A stretch of DNA of 18,134 nucleotides from DASQUK01 sp046723645 (lineage in GTDB: Bacteria; Actinomycetota; Acidimicrobiia; Acidimicrobiales; VFJN01), in NCBI GenBank assembly GCA_046723645.1, contig JBKOUY010000172.1, positions 1 to 18,134 on the forward strand. Reading direction: 5' to 3'. Within the stretch, counting starts at the first letter, position 1; every line of letters starts with the position of its first letter. Below, one piece after another: positions 1-6,618 of this stretch. The notes beneath the pieces are model-generated. The model was not told where the DNA came from. It searched no databases and was given only the letters and a program-made list of their open reading frames with translations. Made by a program: the position numbers and the translations under genes.

Positions 1-558
1 GGCGCCGTGGATCTCGTCGGCCGAGTAGCCGAGCCCGGCCAGGGCCTCCCGCACGTCGGACCGCACCGACGGCTCGTGGGTGGCGCCGTTGCCGGTCGCA
101 GCGGAACCCCGACCCGTGACCGCGCGCGGGTCGCCCATGGGCACGCGCAAGCGCGACTTGAGCTCGACGAGCAGGCGGGCGGCCGTCTTCTTGCCGACGC
201 CGGGGACCAGGCACAGGGCGCCGACGTCGTCCTCGGCCAGGATGCGGGCCAGCGCCACCGGATCGTGCACCGACAGGATCGCCAGCGCGAGCGACGGGCC
301 CACCCCGTGTGCGCCGAGCAGCGCCTCGAACGTGACCCGCTCGTCGCGGTCGCCGAACCCGTAGAGCGTGTGGGCGTCCTCACGCACGTGGTCGTGCACC
401 CACACGAACACCTCGTCGCCGATGTCGCCGAGAGCGACCGCAGTGGTGGGGGCGACGATCACGCGGTAGCCGACGCCGCCGACCTCGACGAGCACCTCGC
501 CGGCCACGCCCTCGGCACCACCCCGGTCGAGCAACCGTCCCCGCAGCGACCCGATCAT
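1..558 (-). CDS. ruvA: Holliday junction branch migration protein RuvA (partial, C-terminus beyond window)
   Basis: RuvA forms the tetramer that holds a Holliday junction and loads the RuvB motor for branch migration in recombinational repair. The 186 visible codons start MIGSLRGRLL, the family's usual N-terminus, followed by the OB-fold domain (about 1-65). Two helix-hairpin-helix DNA-binding motifs follow: one around GAHGVGPSLALAIL and a second around VPGVGKKTAARLLVELKSRL. After a linker rich in Gly, Ala and Thr, the start of the RuvB-binding domain III is visible (SDVREALAGLGYSADEI). The frame is still open at base 1, so only the last few residues are missing. The ATG overlaps the ruvC stop as ATGA, implying translational coupling; ruvB would be expected next, outside the window. 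Identification is from family motifs and position. Confidence 0.96.
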   Translation of the reverse strand, partial: MIGSLRGRLLDRGGAEGVAGEVLVEVGGVGYRVIVAPTTAVALGDIGDEVFVWVHDHVREDAHTLYGFGDRDERVTFEALLGAHGVGPSLALAILSVHDPVALARILAEDDVGALCLVPGVGKKTAARLLVELKSRLRVPMGDPRAVTGRGSAATGNGATHEPSVRSDVREALAGLGYSADEIHGA

Positions 559-1061
559 CGGCCGGCTCTGGCGGTCATGCGCTCCCGCAGCGGGCCGTGA
601 GCCAGGTGGCACAGCGCCACCGCCATGGCATCGGCGGCGTCCACCGGGCGCAGCGGCCCGGCGATGCCGAGCAGCGTCTTCACCATGCGCTCCATCTGCT
701 CCTTGTCGGCCCCGCCGTGGCCGGTGATCGTCTGCTTCACGCGGTTGGGCGAGTACTCGACGACGTCGCACCCGGCGTCCACGGCTTCGACCATGGCCAC
801 CCCCGCCGCCTGGGCCACGGGGATCGCGGTGCGTGCGTTGGCCTGGAACAGCACCCGCTCGATGGCCACCACCGCCGGCCGGTGCTCCCCGAGCAACGCG
901 TGCAGATCGGCGCGCAGGGCCGACAGGCGCTGGGGAGTGCTGGAGGCGGGATCGGTGCGCAGGACCCCGGCCGCCACGGCCCGGGATCGACCCCGCCCGA
1001 GCCCCTCAACGACGCCGTAGCCGCACCGCGACAGGCCGGGATCGATGCCGAGCACGAACAC
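555..1061 (-). CDS. ruvC: Crossover junction endodeoxyribonuclease RuvC
   Basis: RuvC is the dimeric, Mg-dependent resolvase that nicks Holliday junctions symmetrically after RuvAB branch migration. The 168-residue protein has the usual length. It begins with GTG (read as Met), giving MFVLGIDPGLSRCGYG. The four acidic catalytic residues of the RNase H-like fold are visible: Asp7 (GIDPG), Glu68 (AIERVLFQ), Asp141 and Asp144 (DAADAMAVALCHL). The conserved segment YSPNRVKQTITGHGGADKEQ is also present. The gene follows the peroxiredoxin stop by 51 bases and overlaps ruvA by four bases. No Shine-Dalgarno sequence precedes the GTG; instead a TAGCTT box lies eight bases upstream, so ruvCA may have its own leaderless promoter in addition to read-through. 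Confidence 0.96.
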   Translation of the reverse strand: MFVLGIDPGLSRCGYGVVEGLGRGRSRAVAAGVLRTDPASSTPQRLSALRADLHALLGEHRPAVVAIERVLFQANARTAIPVAQAAGVAMVEAVDAGCDVVEYSPNRVKQTITGHGGADKEQMERMVKTLLGIAGPLRPVDAADAMAVALCHLAHGPLRERMTARAGR

Positions 1062-1069
1062 GAGTTCGG

Positions 1070-1075
1070 AAGCTA
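1070..1075 (-). promoter_or_regulatory. Possible -10 box of a leaderless ruvC promoter
   Basis: Read on the minus strand this is TAGCTT, fitting the TANNNT actinobacterial -10 consensus, ending 8 bases before the ruvC GTG. No purine-rich ribosome binding site lies between. The spacing is slightly longer than the 6 bases seen upstream of pdxS, lemA and pimA, so this is the weakest member of that set. No clear -35 element was seen. Confidence 0.35.
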
Positions 1076-1112
1076 GCCGAGACGCGCCTCCGCCCGGTGG
1101 ATGCCCCGCGAC

Positions 1113-1592
1113 CTACACCGCTGCGCCGCGAACCGCCTCGACCACCTCGTCGGTGGGCCGGAACCAGAGGCCGGCCACGGCCCGGTGGGCGTACCGGACC
1201 GTGCCCTCACCGTCCACCACGAAGATCGACCGCCGGTAGAACCCGACCGGCCCGAGGACGCCGTAGGCCTTGCCCACGGCCTTGTCGGTGTCCGCCAGCA
1301 GCGGGAACGCGAACCCGCCCTGGTTGGCGCTGAACCCATCGTGGCTCTCCACCGACTGCGGGCTGATCGCCAGCACCTGGGCGTCGACCGACCGGAACTG
1401 GTCGATGTCGGCCGTGTAGCTGTTGAGCTGTCGGGTGCACACCGGCGTGTTGTCGCCCGGATAGAAGACGAGCACGACGGGCTGGCCCTCGAACTCCGAC
1501 AGCGTGTAGTCGCGGTGCCCGGCGGGGGTGCCGTCGGTGCCGTGCAGGGTGAAGTCGGGCGCCGCCCGCCCCACGGCGACGGTCTCGCTCAC
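1113..1592 (-). CDS. Peroxiredoxin, AhpC/TSA family, single-cysteine type
   Basis: A thioredoxin-fold thiol peroxidase that would reduce hydrogen peroxide or organic hydroperoxides in the cytoplasm. The 159 residues carry the Prx signature PxxxTxxC as PGDNTPVC, with Pro45, Thr49 and peroxidatic Cys52, and the supporting arginine around Arg121 in YRRSIFVVD. Cys52 is the only cysteine, so there is no resolving Cys in the BCP position or elsewhere; by family logic it is a 1-Cys (AhpE- or atypical BCP-like) enzyme needing an external thiol such as mycothiol/mycoredoxin, which is inference. The GTG start overlaps the yebC stop as GTGA, so it is translationally coupled to yebC. Its position between yebC and ruvC is not part of the mycobacterial arrangement I know. 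Confidence 0.9.
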   Translation of the reverse strand: MSETVAVGRAAPDFTLHGTDGTPAGHRDYTLSEFEGQPVVLVFYPGDNTPVCTRQLNSYTADIDQFRSVDAQVLAISPQSVESHDGFSANQGGFAFPLLADTDKAVGKAYGVLGPVGFYRRSIFVVDGEGTVRYAHRAVAGLWFRPTDEVVEAVRGAAV

Positions 1593-2344
1593 GATGCGGC
1601 CTCCACGGTCTCGAGGATGGTGTCCGGGATGTCGAAGTTCGCGTGCACCGCCTGCACGTCGTCGTGCTCGTCCAGGGCATCGATGAGCCGCAGCACCGTC
1701 TTGGCCCCGTCGGCCGTGTCGAGCGGGACGGTCGTCTGCGGCACCATCGTCAGGTCCGAGGACTCGACGCCGATGCCGGCCCCCTCCAGGGCCGTGCGCA
1801 CGGCGTGCAGCTCGGTGGGCGGCGTGGTGACCCGCCAGGAGTCGCCGTCGTCCACGATGTCGTCGGCCCCGGCGTCGAGGGCGGTCAGCATCAGCTCCTC
1901 CTCGTCGACCGACCGCGGCACGAGGACGGTCCCCTTGCGGTCGAACTGCCAGGCCACGGCACCCGGTTCGGCCATCGAGCCGCCGTTGCGGGAGAAGATG
2001 TTGCGGACGTCGGCGCCGGCCCGGTTGCGGTTGTCGGTGAGCACCTCGACCATCACGGCGACGCCCCCCGGCGCGTAGCCCTCGTATGTCACCTCCTCGT
2101 AGGTGACGCCCTCGAGCTCGCCGGTGCCCCGCTTGATCGCCCGGTCGATCGTGTCCATCGGGATCGAGTTGTCCCGGGCCTTCTGGAACATGGTCCGCAG
2201 CGTCGGGTTGGCCTCCGGGTCACCGCCACCCTCGCGCGCCGCCACCTCCACCTGGCGGAGCAGCTTGGCGAACAGCTTGCCGCGGGCCTTGTCGGTCGCC
2301 GCCTTCTTGTGCTTGATGGTCGCCCACTTGGAATGGCCGGACAT
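1589..2344 (-). CDS. yebC: YebC/PmpR/TACO1 family protein
   Basis: A 251-residue member of the YebC family, with the almost invariant N-terminus MSGHSKWATIKHKKAATDKA and the segment GYAPGGVAVMVEVLTDNRNR. It also has the typical acidic C-terminal two thirds, ending in a DALDEHDDVQAVHANFDIP motif. The family was long described as DNA-binding regulators, and other work links members to translation, including mitochondrial TACO1; the exact role here cannot be told from sequence. The ATG directly abuts the pdxT stop (TGA then ATG with no gap), and its own stop overlaps the peroxiredoxin start, so pdxT-yebC-peroxiredoxin behave as one tightly coupled unit. The pdxT-yebC order is conserved in mycobacteria. 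Confidence 0.95.
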   Translation of the reverse strand: MSGHSKWATIKHKKAATDKARGKLFAKLLRQVEVAAREGGGDPEANPTLRTMFQKARDNSIPMDTIDRAIKRGTGELEGVTYEEVTYEGYAPGGVAVMVEVLTDNRNRAGADVRNIFSRNGGSMAEPGAVAWQFDRKGTVLVPRSVDEEELMLTALDAGADDIVDDGDSWRVTTPPTELHAVRTALEGAGIGVESSDLTMVPQTTVPLDTADGAKTVLRLIDALDEHDDVQAVHANFDIPDTILETVEAAS

Positions 2345-2917
2345 TCACACCACCTCGTCGACAAAGAACTCGTGGAGCCGGGAATCGTCACCGAGCTCCG
2401 GATGGAACGCCGCCACGAGCACATGGCCCTGGCGGCACAGGACGGGCCGGCCGTCGACCGCGGCGAGGACCTGGACCTCGTCGCCGACGGCCTCGACCAC
2501 CGGGGCCCGGATGAACACGGCGGGCAGGGGGCCCCCGTCGACGCCAGACACGTCGAGATCCGACTCGAACGAGTCGACCTGCCGGCCGAACGCGTTGCGG
2601 CGCACCGCGATGTCGATGGCGTCGAAGCAGCGCTGGTCGTCGCGCCCGTCGAGGATCTCGCGCCCGAGCAGGATCATCCCGGCGCAGGTACCCAATGCCG
2701 GCATCCCCGCTGCCAGTCGCTGGGCCAGCGGCTCGAACAGCCCCGAGGACTCGAGCAGCATCGACATGGTCGTCGACTCGCCGCCCGGCATCACCAGGGC
2801 GTCGACGTCGTCGAGGTCAGGAGGCAGGCGACATGCGACCGGCTCGACGCCGAGCCGCGACAGCATGGCCGAATGCCGTGCTGACGCCCCCTGGAGGGCC
2901 AGCACACCGACCTTCAC
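2345..2917 (-). CDS. pdxT: Pyridoxal 5'-phosphate synthase glutaminase subunit PdxT
   Basis: PdxT is the class I glutaminase that hydrolyses glutamine and channels ammonia to PdxS for PLP synthesis. The 190-residue protein has the normal length. Visible features are the oxyanion-loop motif MPGGESTTM (GGES at 45-48), nucleophile Cys78 in LGTCAGMILLG, the PdxT-specific RNAFGRQVDSFE (108-118 region), and the catalytic pair His172/Glu174 in FHPE. I chose the GTG at 2917 because it gives the standard start MKVGVLALQG and is preceded by GAGG seven bases upstream; the open frame extends further but without homology-like sequence. The gene opens the pdxT-yebC-peroxiredoxin unit. Its partner pdxS lies 2.7 kb upstream, beyond an opposite-strand lipoprotein gene. 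Confidence 0.95.
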   Translation of the reverse strand: MKVGVLALQGASARHSAMLSRLGVEPVACRLPPDLDDVDALVMPGGESTTMSMLLESSGLFEPLAQRLAAGMPALGTCAGMILLGREILDGRDDQRCFDAIDIAVRRNAFGRQVDSFESDLDVSGVDGGPLPAVFIRAPVVEAVGDEVQVLAAVDGRPVLCRQGHVLVAAFHPELGDDSRLHEFFVDEVV

Positions 2918-2951
2918 CTGGGGGCCTCGCTGCCTCGCACATGACGGGTCG

Positions 2952-2976
2952 ATTGTACGGGGCGGTCTCCAGAGAC
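2952..2976 (-). promoter_or_regulatory. Putative pdxT promoter with adjacent inverted repeat
   Basis: On the minus strand a TACAAT box (2957 to 2952) matches the -10 consensus and would start transcription about 28 bases before the pdxT GTG, leaving room for its GAGG ribosome binding site. Immediately upstream, 2965-2976 is an inverted repeat GTCTC-CA-GAGAC sitting in the -10/-35 spacer, where a repressor could act. No good -35 hexamer is visible. The promoter is inferred from sequence only. Confidence 0.45.
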
Positions 2977-3093
2977 GAGAATCGAAGACCGACTGGGACT
3001 TTGGGGGAGCTCGACAGGTACTCGATCGACGACCGGAGGTTCTCCGTGCACGCCAAGACCCGCGGCATCGAGCGGCCAGAGGTGAGCGGCCGC

Positions 3094-5532
3094 ATGGCCG
3101 GCCCGCGCGCCGGCCTTCGGGCGATCGCCGCGGCCTCCGGATTGGCACTGGTGGCGGGCGCCTGCGCCGGAAGCTCCAGCGCCTCGCCCGACGATGCCGA
3201 CCCTACGTTCGAGCGGGCGGCCGGCTCGTCCATCGCCTACGAGGAGCCGGTCGCCGACGTGGCCGACCTGCTGCCGCCGGCCGCCGACGGCCAGCAGTGG
3301 CTCATCCTAGGCTCGGTGTTCGACCCCGATGCCGGCATCTCCGTCGCCGCCACATGGTCCGCGGACGACGGCCGCAGCTGGAAGCGAACCGACGTGGAAC
3401 CGGCCAACAAGCGCGTCAGCGAGGTGCTGACGGCCGGAGAGCGTGACGCCGACGGCAACGTGGTCGCCGTCGGCTGGGTCGGCAACGAGCCCGAGTCCGA
3501 CGCCGGCATCTGGCGCTACCAGGCCGCAGGCGACGACAAGGGCTGGACGCTCAGCACGCCCGACGTCATGGGGGGCGACCGCGAGCAGTGGGCATTCGAC
3601 ATCGCCAGCAACAAGACCGGGACGCTGGTGGCGGGGGGCGAGAACGCGTGGGGCGAGGTGCGCCCCCGGTTGTGGTTCAGCGACGACGGGGAGGCGTGGC
3701 GCAGCGTCGACGGCGGCGCCGGAGGGCCGTTCGACGCCACCGGCGACGAGTCGATCCGCGACGTCGCCGCGATGGGCAACGGGTTCGTGGCCGTCGGCTC
3801 GGCCGGTGGTGAGGGCCAGGACGGCGCCGCGTGGTTCTCGCCGGACGGGACGTCCTGGACGAGGGTCGACGCCCCCAGCCTCGGCGGCCCGGGACGCCAG
3901 GCGATGGAGTCGGTGGTCTGGACCGGAGACGTGGCGGTGGCCGGCGGCTACGCCACGGACGGCAACGGTCAGGGCCAGCCGGTGATCTGGCGGTCGACCG
4001 ACGGTGCGAAATGGACCAACCCCTCGGCGCCGCTGGCGCTGGACGGCGACGGCCGGACGGCGGCGGCCGACTACAGCGTGACCCGCCTGTCCTACGACGG
4101 CGCGGGGATCACCGCCAGCGGCGGCAACGCCTGGCGCCCACACACCTGGTGGTCCAGCGACGGGGGCCAGTCGTGGCGGATGCTTCCGAACCCGGTGCAC
4201 GCCGGCCTGTTCGGCGACGGCGTGGCCCTCGTCGACTCTGCAGCCGCAGGCCGGGTCCGGGTGGCGATCGGCAGCGAGCCCAGCGTGCTCTCCATCGACT
4301 CGGCCAACCGCTGGCAGGACGCCGCCGGCGACGCGTTCCCCAACGGTGGTGCCCAGCCCTTCGCCACGTCGCTGGCGGTCGGGCCGAAGGTCACCGTGGC
4401 GGCCGGGTACCGTCACAGCGCACCCAAGGGTGCGACCCGCGAGACGTTCGGGGGGCAGATCTGGCTCGACCGGGGCGCCGGCGGCTGGCAGGCGATCGAC
4501 AGCAAGAAGCTGGCAGCCGGCCAGGTGACCGACGTCGTCCCGTTCAAGGGCGGGTTCGTGGCGGTCGGCACCGAGGACTTCGGGGTTGCCGCGGGGCGCC
4601 AGTTCCTGGGTGACAGCCAGCCCGACGGGCTGGTGTGGACGTCCCCCGACGGTCGGAAGTGGACCCGCCTCGGCGCCGTGGTGTCGGAGGTGACGGAGGG
4701 CGACCTCAAAGTGATCGAGAACCCGGACGCCGGCCAGGCACCGGTCATCGCCGGGATCCTGGCCAGCCAGCCACCGGAGACCGTGGCACCCGCCGGGGGC
4801 CCGGGCGTGCGCTCGCTCGACGCCGCCGCGCCCATCGGCAACGGGTTCATCGCCGTGGGCGTGGCCTACGTGAGCGGCGACGCCGACCCCATCGTGGTCG
4901 CGTCGCCCGACGGCAAGGCGCTCAAGGGCGAGAACCCCGGGGCCGGCGGCGCCGGCACCCAGCGCTTCCGCGACGTCTGCGTCGCCGGCGGCGCCGCCAT
5001 CGCCGTGGGGAGCTCGGGCGGGGCCGGGGGCTCCGACGTCCTCGTGCGCTACCGCGCCAAGGACGGCAAGTGGTCCGAGGTTAGCGACGACGGCTCGTTC
5101 GGCGGGGACGGCAACCAGCAGGCCTACAGCTGCGCCGCCAGCAAGGATGGCTTCATCGTCGTGGGGTCCGACGACCGCAGCGGCGACGCCGATGCCCGGG
5201 TGTGGATCTCCGAGGACGGGCGTGAGTGGACCCGCGTCGAGTCGGGCATGTTCGGCGGCGGCGGCGACCAGTGGGCCAGCGCGGCCGCGGCCGTGCCGAG
5301 CGGCGGCTGGCTCATCGGTGGCACCGACACGGCGGTCGGCGACGGCGACGTGGCGCTGTGGCGCATCGGAGCCGACGGTGATATCTACCGGCGCGACCGC
5401 CGCGAGCCCGAGCTCGGCGGCACCGGCCGCCAGTCCGTGACCAGCATCGTCGTCGACGACGACCGTGTGCTCATCGCCGGCACCGACTACGGCCGCGTCG
5501 GCCTCTGGGAGTCCGACAGCATCGACCGCTAG
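3094..5532 (+). CDS. Secreted lipoprotein with Asp-box (BNR-like) repeats, probable beta-propeller
   Basis: Not recognisable as a named protein. The 812 residues begin with a lipoprotein-like signal peptide (MAGPRAGLRAIAAASGLALV, then AGAC with Cys24, then a Ser/Ala/Asp-rich linker), so it is probably anchored outside the membrane. Seven Asp-box motifs of the form S-x-D-x-G-x-x-W start near residues 89, 196, 249, 301, 354, 517 and 706, with a decayed eighth near 604. Between them recurs a GGxxxQ motif (for example GGPGRQ, GGDGNQ, GGTGRQ). This periodicity indicates beta-propeller blades; Asp boxes are structural and do not prove sialidase activity. Start choice: ATG 3094 has GAGGTGA eight bases upstream, but an in-frame GTG at 3046 has GGAGG six bases upstream and would add 16 residues. 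It lies opposite to and between pdxT and pdxS. Function unknown. Confidence 0.85.
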   Translation: MAGPRAGLRAIAAASGLALVAGACAGSSSASPDDADPTFERAAGSSIAYEEPVADVADLLPPAADGQQWLILGSVFDPDAGISVAATWSADDGRSWKRTDVEPANKRVSEVLTAGERDADGNVVAVGWVGNEPESDAGIWRYQAAGDDKGWTLSTPDVMGGDREQWAFDIASNKTGTLVAGGENAWGEVRPRLWFSDDGEAWRSVDGGAGGPFDATGDESIRDVAAMGNGFVAVGSAGGEGQDGAAWFSPDGTSWTRVDAPSLGGPGRQAMESVVWTGDVAVAGGYATDGNGQGQPVIWRSTDGAKWTNPSAPLALDGDGRTAAADYSVTRLSYDGAGITASGGNAWRPHTWWSSDGGQSWRMLPNPVHAGLFGDGVALVDSAAAGRVRVAIGSEPSVLSIDSANRWQDAAGDAFPNGGAQPFATSLAVGPKVTVAAGYRHSAPKGATRETFGGQIWLDRGAGGWQAIDSKKLAAGQVTDVVPFKGGFVAVGTEDFGVAAGRQFLGDSQPDGLVWTSPDGRKWTRLGAVVSEVTEGDLKVIENPDAGQAPVIAGILASQPPETVAPAGGPGVRSLDAAAPIGNGFIAVGVAYVSGDADPIVVASPDGKALKGENPGAGGAGTQRFRDVCVAGGAAIAVGSSGGAGGSDVLVRYRAKDGKWSEVSDDGSFGGDGNQQAYSCAASKDGFIVVGSDDRSGDADARVWISEDGREWTRVESGMFGGGGDQWASAAAAVPSGGWLIGGTDTAVGDGDVALWRIGADGDIYRRDRREPELGGTGRQSVTSIVVDDDRVLIAGTDYGRVGLWESDSIDR

Positions 5533-5591
5533 GCCCTGGACCCCCGGGATCCCGGGGGCGGCCACCCAGGGCCCGAGGCAATATTGCCTCG
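5533..5591. terminator. Bidirectional terminator region between the lipoprotein gene and pdxS
   Basis: Two perfect palindromes fill the 61-base gap between convergent genes. The first, CCCCCGGGATCCCGGGGG at 5541-5558, is nested inside outer arms GCCCTGG (5533-5539) and CCAGGGC (5566-5572). The second is CGAGGCAATATTGCCTCG at 5574-5591, immediately after the pdxS stop on the minus strand, with an AT-rich centre that stands out from the surroundings. There is no long T-tract, as is common in high-GC actinobacteria. Confidence 0.7.
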
Positions 5592-5593
5592 CG

Positions 5594-6502
5594 CTACCAG
5601 CCGCGCTCGGCGAGCTTGGTGTCGAGCTGGGCGATCTCCTCGCCCCGCATCGCCTCGCCCAGGCCCCGGCTCACCTTGGCCAGGATCCCGGGATCGTCGT
5701 AGTGGGCGGTCGCCTCGACGATGGCCTTGGCGCGCCGCGCCGGGTCGTCGCTCTTGAAGATGCCCGAGCCGACGAAGTTGGCCTGCGCGCCGAGCTGCAT
5801 GACCAGGGCGGCGTCGGCCGGGGTGGCGATGCCGCCGGCGCAGAACAGCGGGACCGGCAGGGTGCCGGTCTCGGCGATCTCCTGGACCAGGCCGACCGGC
5901 GCCCGCAGCTGCTTGGCCCAGTCGTAGACCTCGGCCGAGTCGGCCTGCGTGATCTTGCGGATGTCGCCCAGGATCGAGCGTAGGTGCCGGACCGCCTCGA
6001 CGATGTTGCCCGTGCCGGCCTCGCCCTTGGAGCGGATCATGGCCGCCCCCTCGCTGATCCGCCGCAGCGCCTCCCCGAGGCTGGTGGCGCCGCACACGAA
6101 GGGCACGGTGAAGGCCCACTTGTCGATGTGGTGGGCCTCGTCCGCCGGGGTCAGGACCTCGGACTCGTCGACGTAGTCGACGCCCAGCGCCTGGAGGACC
6201 TGGGCCTCGACGAAGTGGCCGATGCGGGCCTTGGCCATGACCGGGATGGTGACGCTGGCGATGATGCCCTCGACCAGCTCGGGGTCGCTCATCCGGGCGA
6301 CGCCGCCGTCACGCCGGATGTCGGCCGGCACCCGCTCGAGGGCCATGACCGCCACCGCGCCGGCGTCCTCGGCGATCTTGGCCTGCTCGGGGGTGACCAC
6401 GTCCATGATGACGCCGCCCTTGAGCATCTCGGCCAGGCCGCGCTTGACCCGCACGGTGCCGGTGTCGTGGGCAGGAATGCGGGAACCTGCGACTTCGCTC
6501 AT
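5594..6502 (-). CDS. pdxS: Pyridoxal 5'-phosphate synthase lyase subunit PdxS
   Basis: PdxS condenses ribose 5-phosphate, glyceraldehyde 3-phosphate and PdxT-derived ammonia into PLP, forming a dodecamer decorated with PdxT. The 302-residue protein has normal length. The conserved active-site residues are visible: Asp34 in KGGVIMDVVTPEQAKIAE, Lys91 in IPVMAKARIGHFVEAQ (forms the substrate Schiff base), and the second lysine Lys159 in MIRSKGEAGTGN. The phosphate-binding segment VPLFCAGGIATPADAALVMQLGA is intact. The ATG has no Shine-Dalgarno sequence but a TAGACT box six bases upstream, so it is probably translated from a leaderless mRNA. The gene appears monocistronic: palindromes follow its stop and pdxT is not adjacent. 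Confidence 0.97.
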   Translation of the reverse strand: MSEVAGSRIPAHDTGTVRVKRGLAEMLKGGVIMDVVTPEQAKIAEDAGAVAVMALERVPADIRRDGGVARMSDPELVEGIIASVTIPVMAKARIGHFVEAQVLQALGVDYVDESEVLTPADEAHHIDKWAFTVPFVCGATSLGEALRRISEGAAMIRSKGEAGTGNIVEAVRHLRSILGDIRKITQADSAEVYDWAKQLRAPVGLVQEIAETGTLPVPLFCAGGIATPADAALVMQLGAQANFVGSGIFKSDDPARRAKAIVEATAHYDDPGILAKVSRGLGEAMRGEEIAQLDTKLAERGW

Positions 6503-6508
6503 GCGATC

Positions 6509-6514
6509 AGTCTA
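6509..6514 (-). promoter_or_regulatory. -10 box of a probable leaderless pdxS promoter
   Basis: On the minus strand the hexamer is TAGACT, ending six bases before the pdxS ATG. That spacing places the transcription start at or next to the A of the start codon. The absence of any Shine-Dalgarno sequence agrees with a leaderless mRNA. No TTGAC-like -35 is visible, so an activator may be needed; see the repeat at 6537-6558. Confidence 0.6.
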
Positions 6515-6536
6515 CGGGCGACATCACCGCAGGTCC

Positions 6537-6558
6537 CCGGCCACTTACCAGACCAATT
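6537..6558 (-). promoter_or_regulatory. Candidate MocR/PdxR-type operator upstream of pdxS
   Basis: On the minus strand two similar half-sites, AATTGGTCTG and AAGTGGCCGG, are arranged as a direct repeat with 12-base periodicity. They sit about 35-56 bases upstream of the predicted transcription start. They resemble the AAGTGGTCTA-like direct repeats reported for the MocR-family regulator PdxR upstream of pdxST in Corynebacterium. The first half-site matches at 8 of 10 positions; the second matches only in AAGTGG. No PdxR gene lies in the window. Confidence 0.35.
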
Positions 6559-6566
6559 CCTTGCTT

Positions 6567-6597
6567 TCGAGGGGGGTGGGAAACCCTTCCCCCTCGA
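6567..6597. terminator. Strong hairpin upstream of pdxS
   Basis: Arms TCGAGGGGG (6567-6575) and CCCCCTCGA (6589-6597) form nine perfect pairs, extended by a wobble pair, one mismatch and GGG/CCC around an AAA loop. It lies between htpX and the pdxS promoter. It may terminate transcripts coming from lemA-htpX before they run into pdxS, though it lacks a T-tract; a regulatory role is possible. Confidence 0.5.
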
Positions 6598-6618
6598 TCT
6601 CGCCCTACCGCTTTGGCC

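Noticed and set aside
2695..3045. Extended start of the lipoprotein gene at 2695
   Set aside because: It would overlap pdxT antisense and place over 130 low-complexity residues before the signal peptide.
2918..3148. N-terminal extension of pdxT to 267 residues
   Set aside because: The added sequence is Arg/Pro/Ser-rich, passes through the promoter region and lies upstream of a GTG with a good ribosome binding site giving the family N-terminus.
3094..5532. Sialidase function for the Asp-box protein
   Set aside because: Asp boxes are structural; I could not identify the arginine triad or the nucleophilic tyrosine arrangement, so an enzymatic call is unsupported.
3307..5565. 752-codon minus-strand open frame opposite the lipoprotein gene
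   Set aside because: It lies antisense to a gene with clear repeats and signal peptide; its composition (Gly, Ala, His, Arg, Pro-rich) is the usual high-GC shadow.
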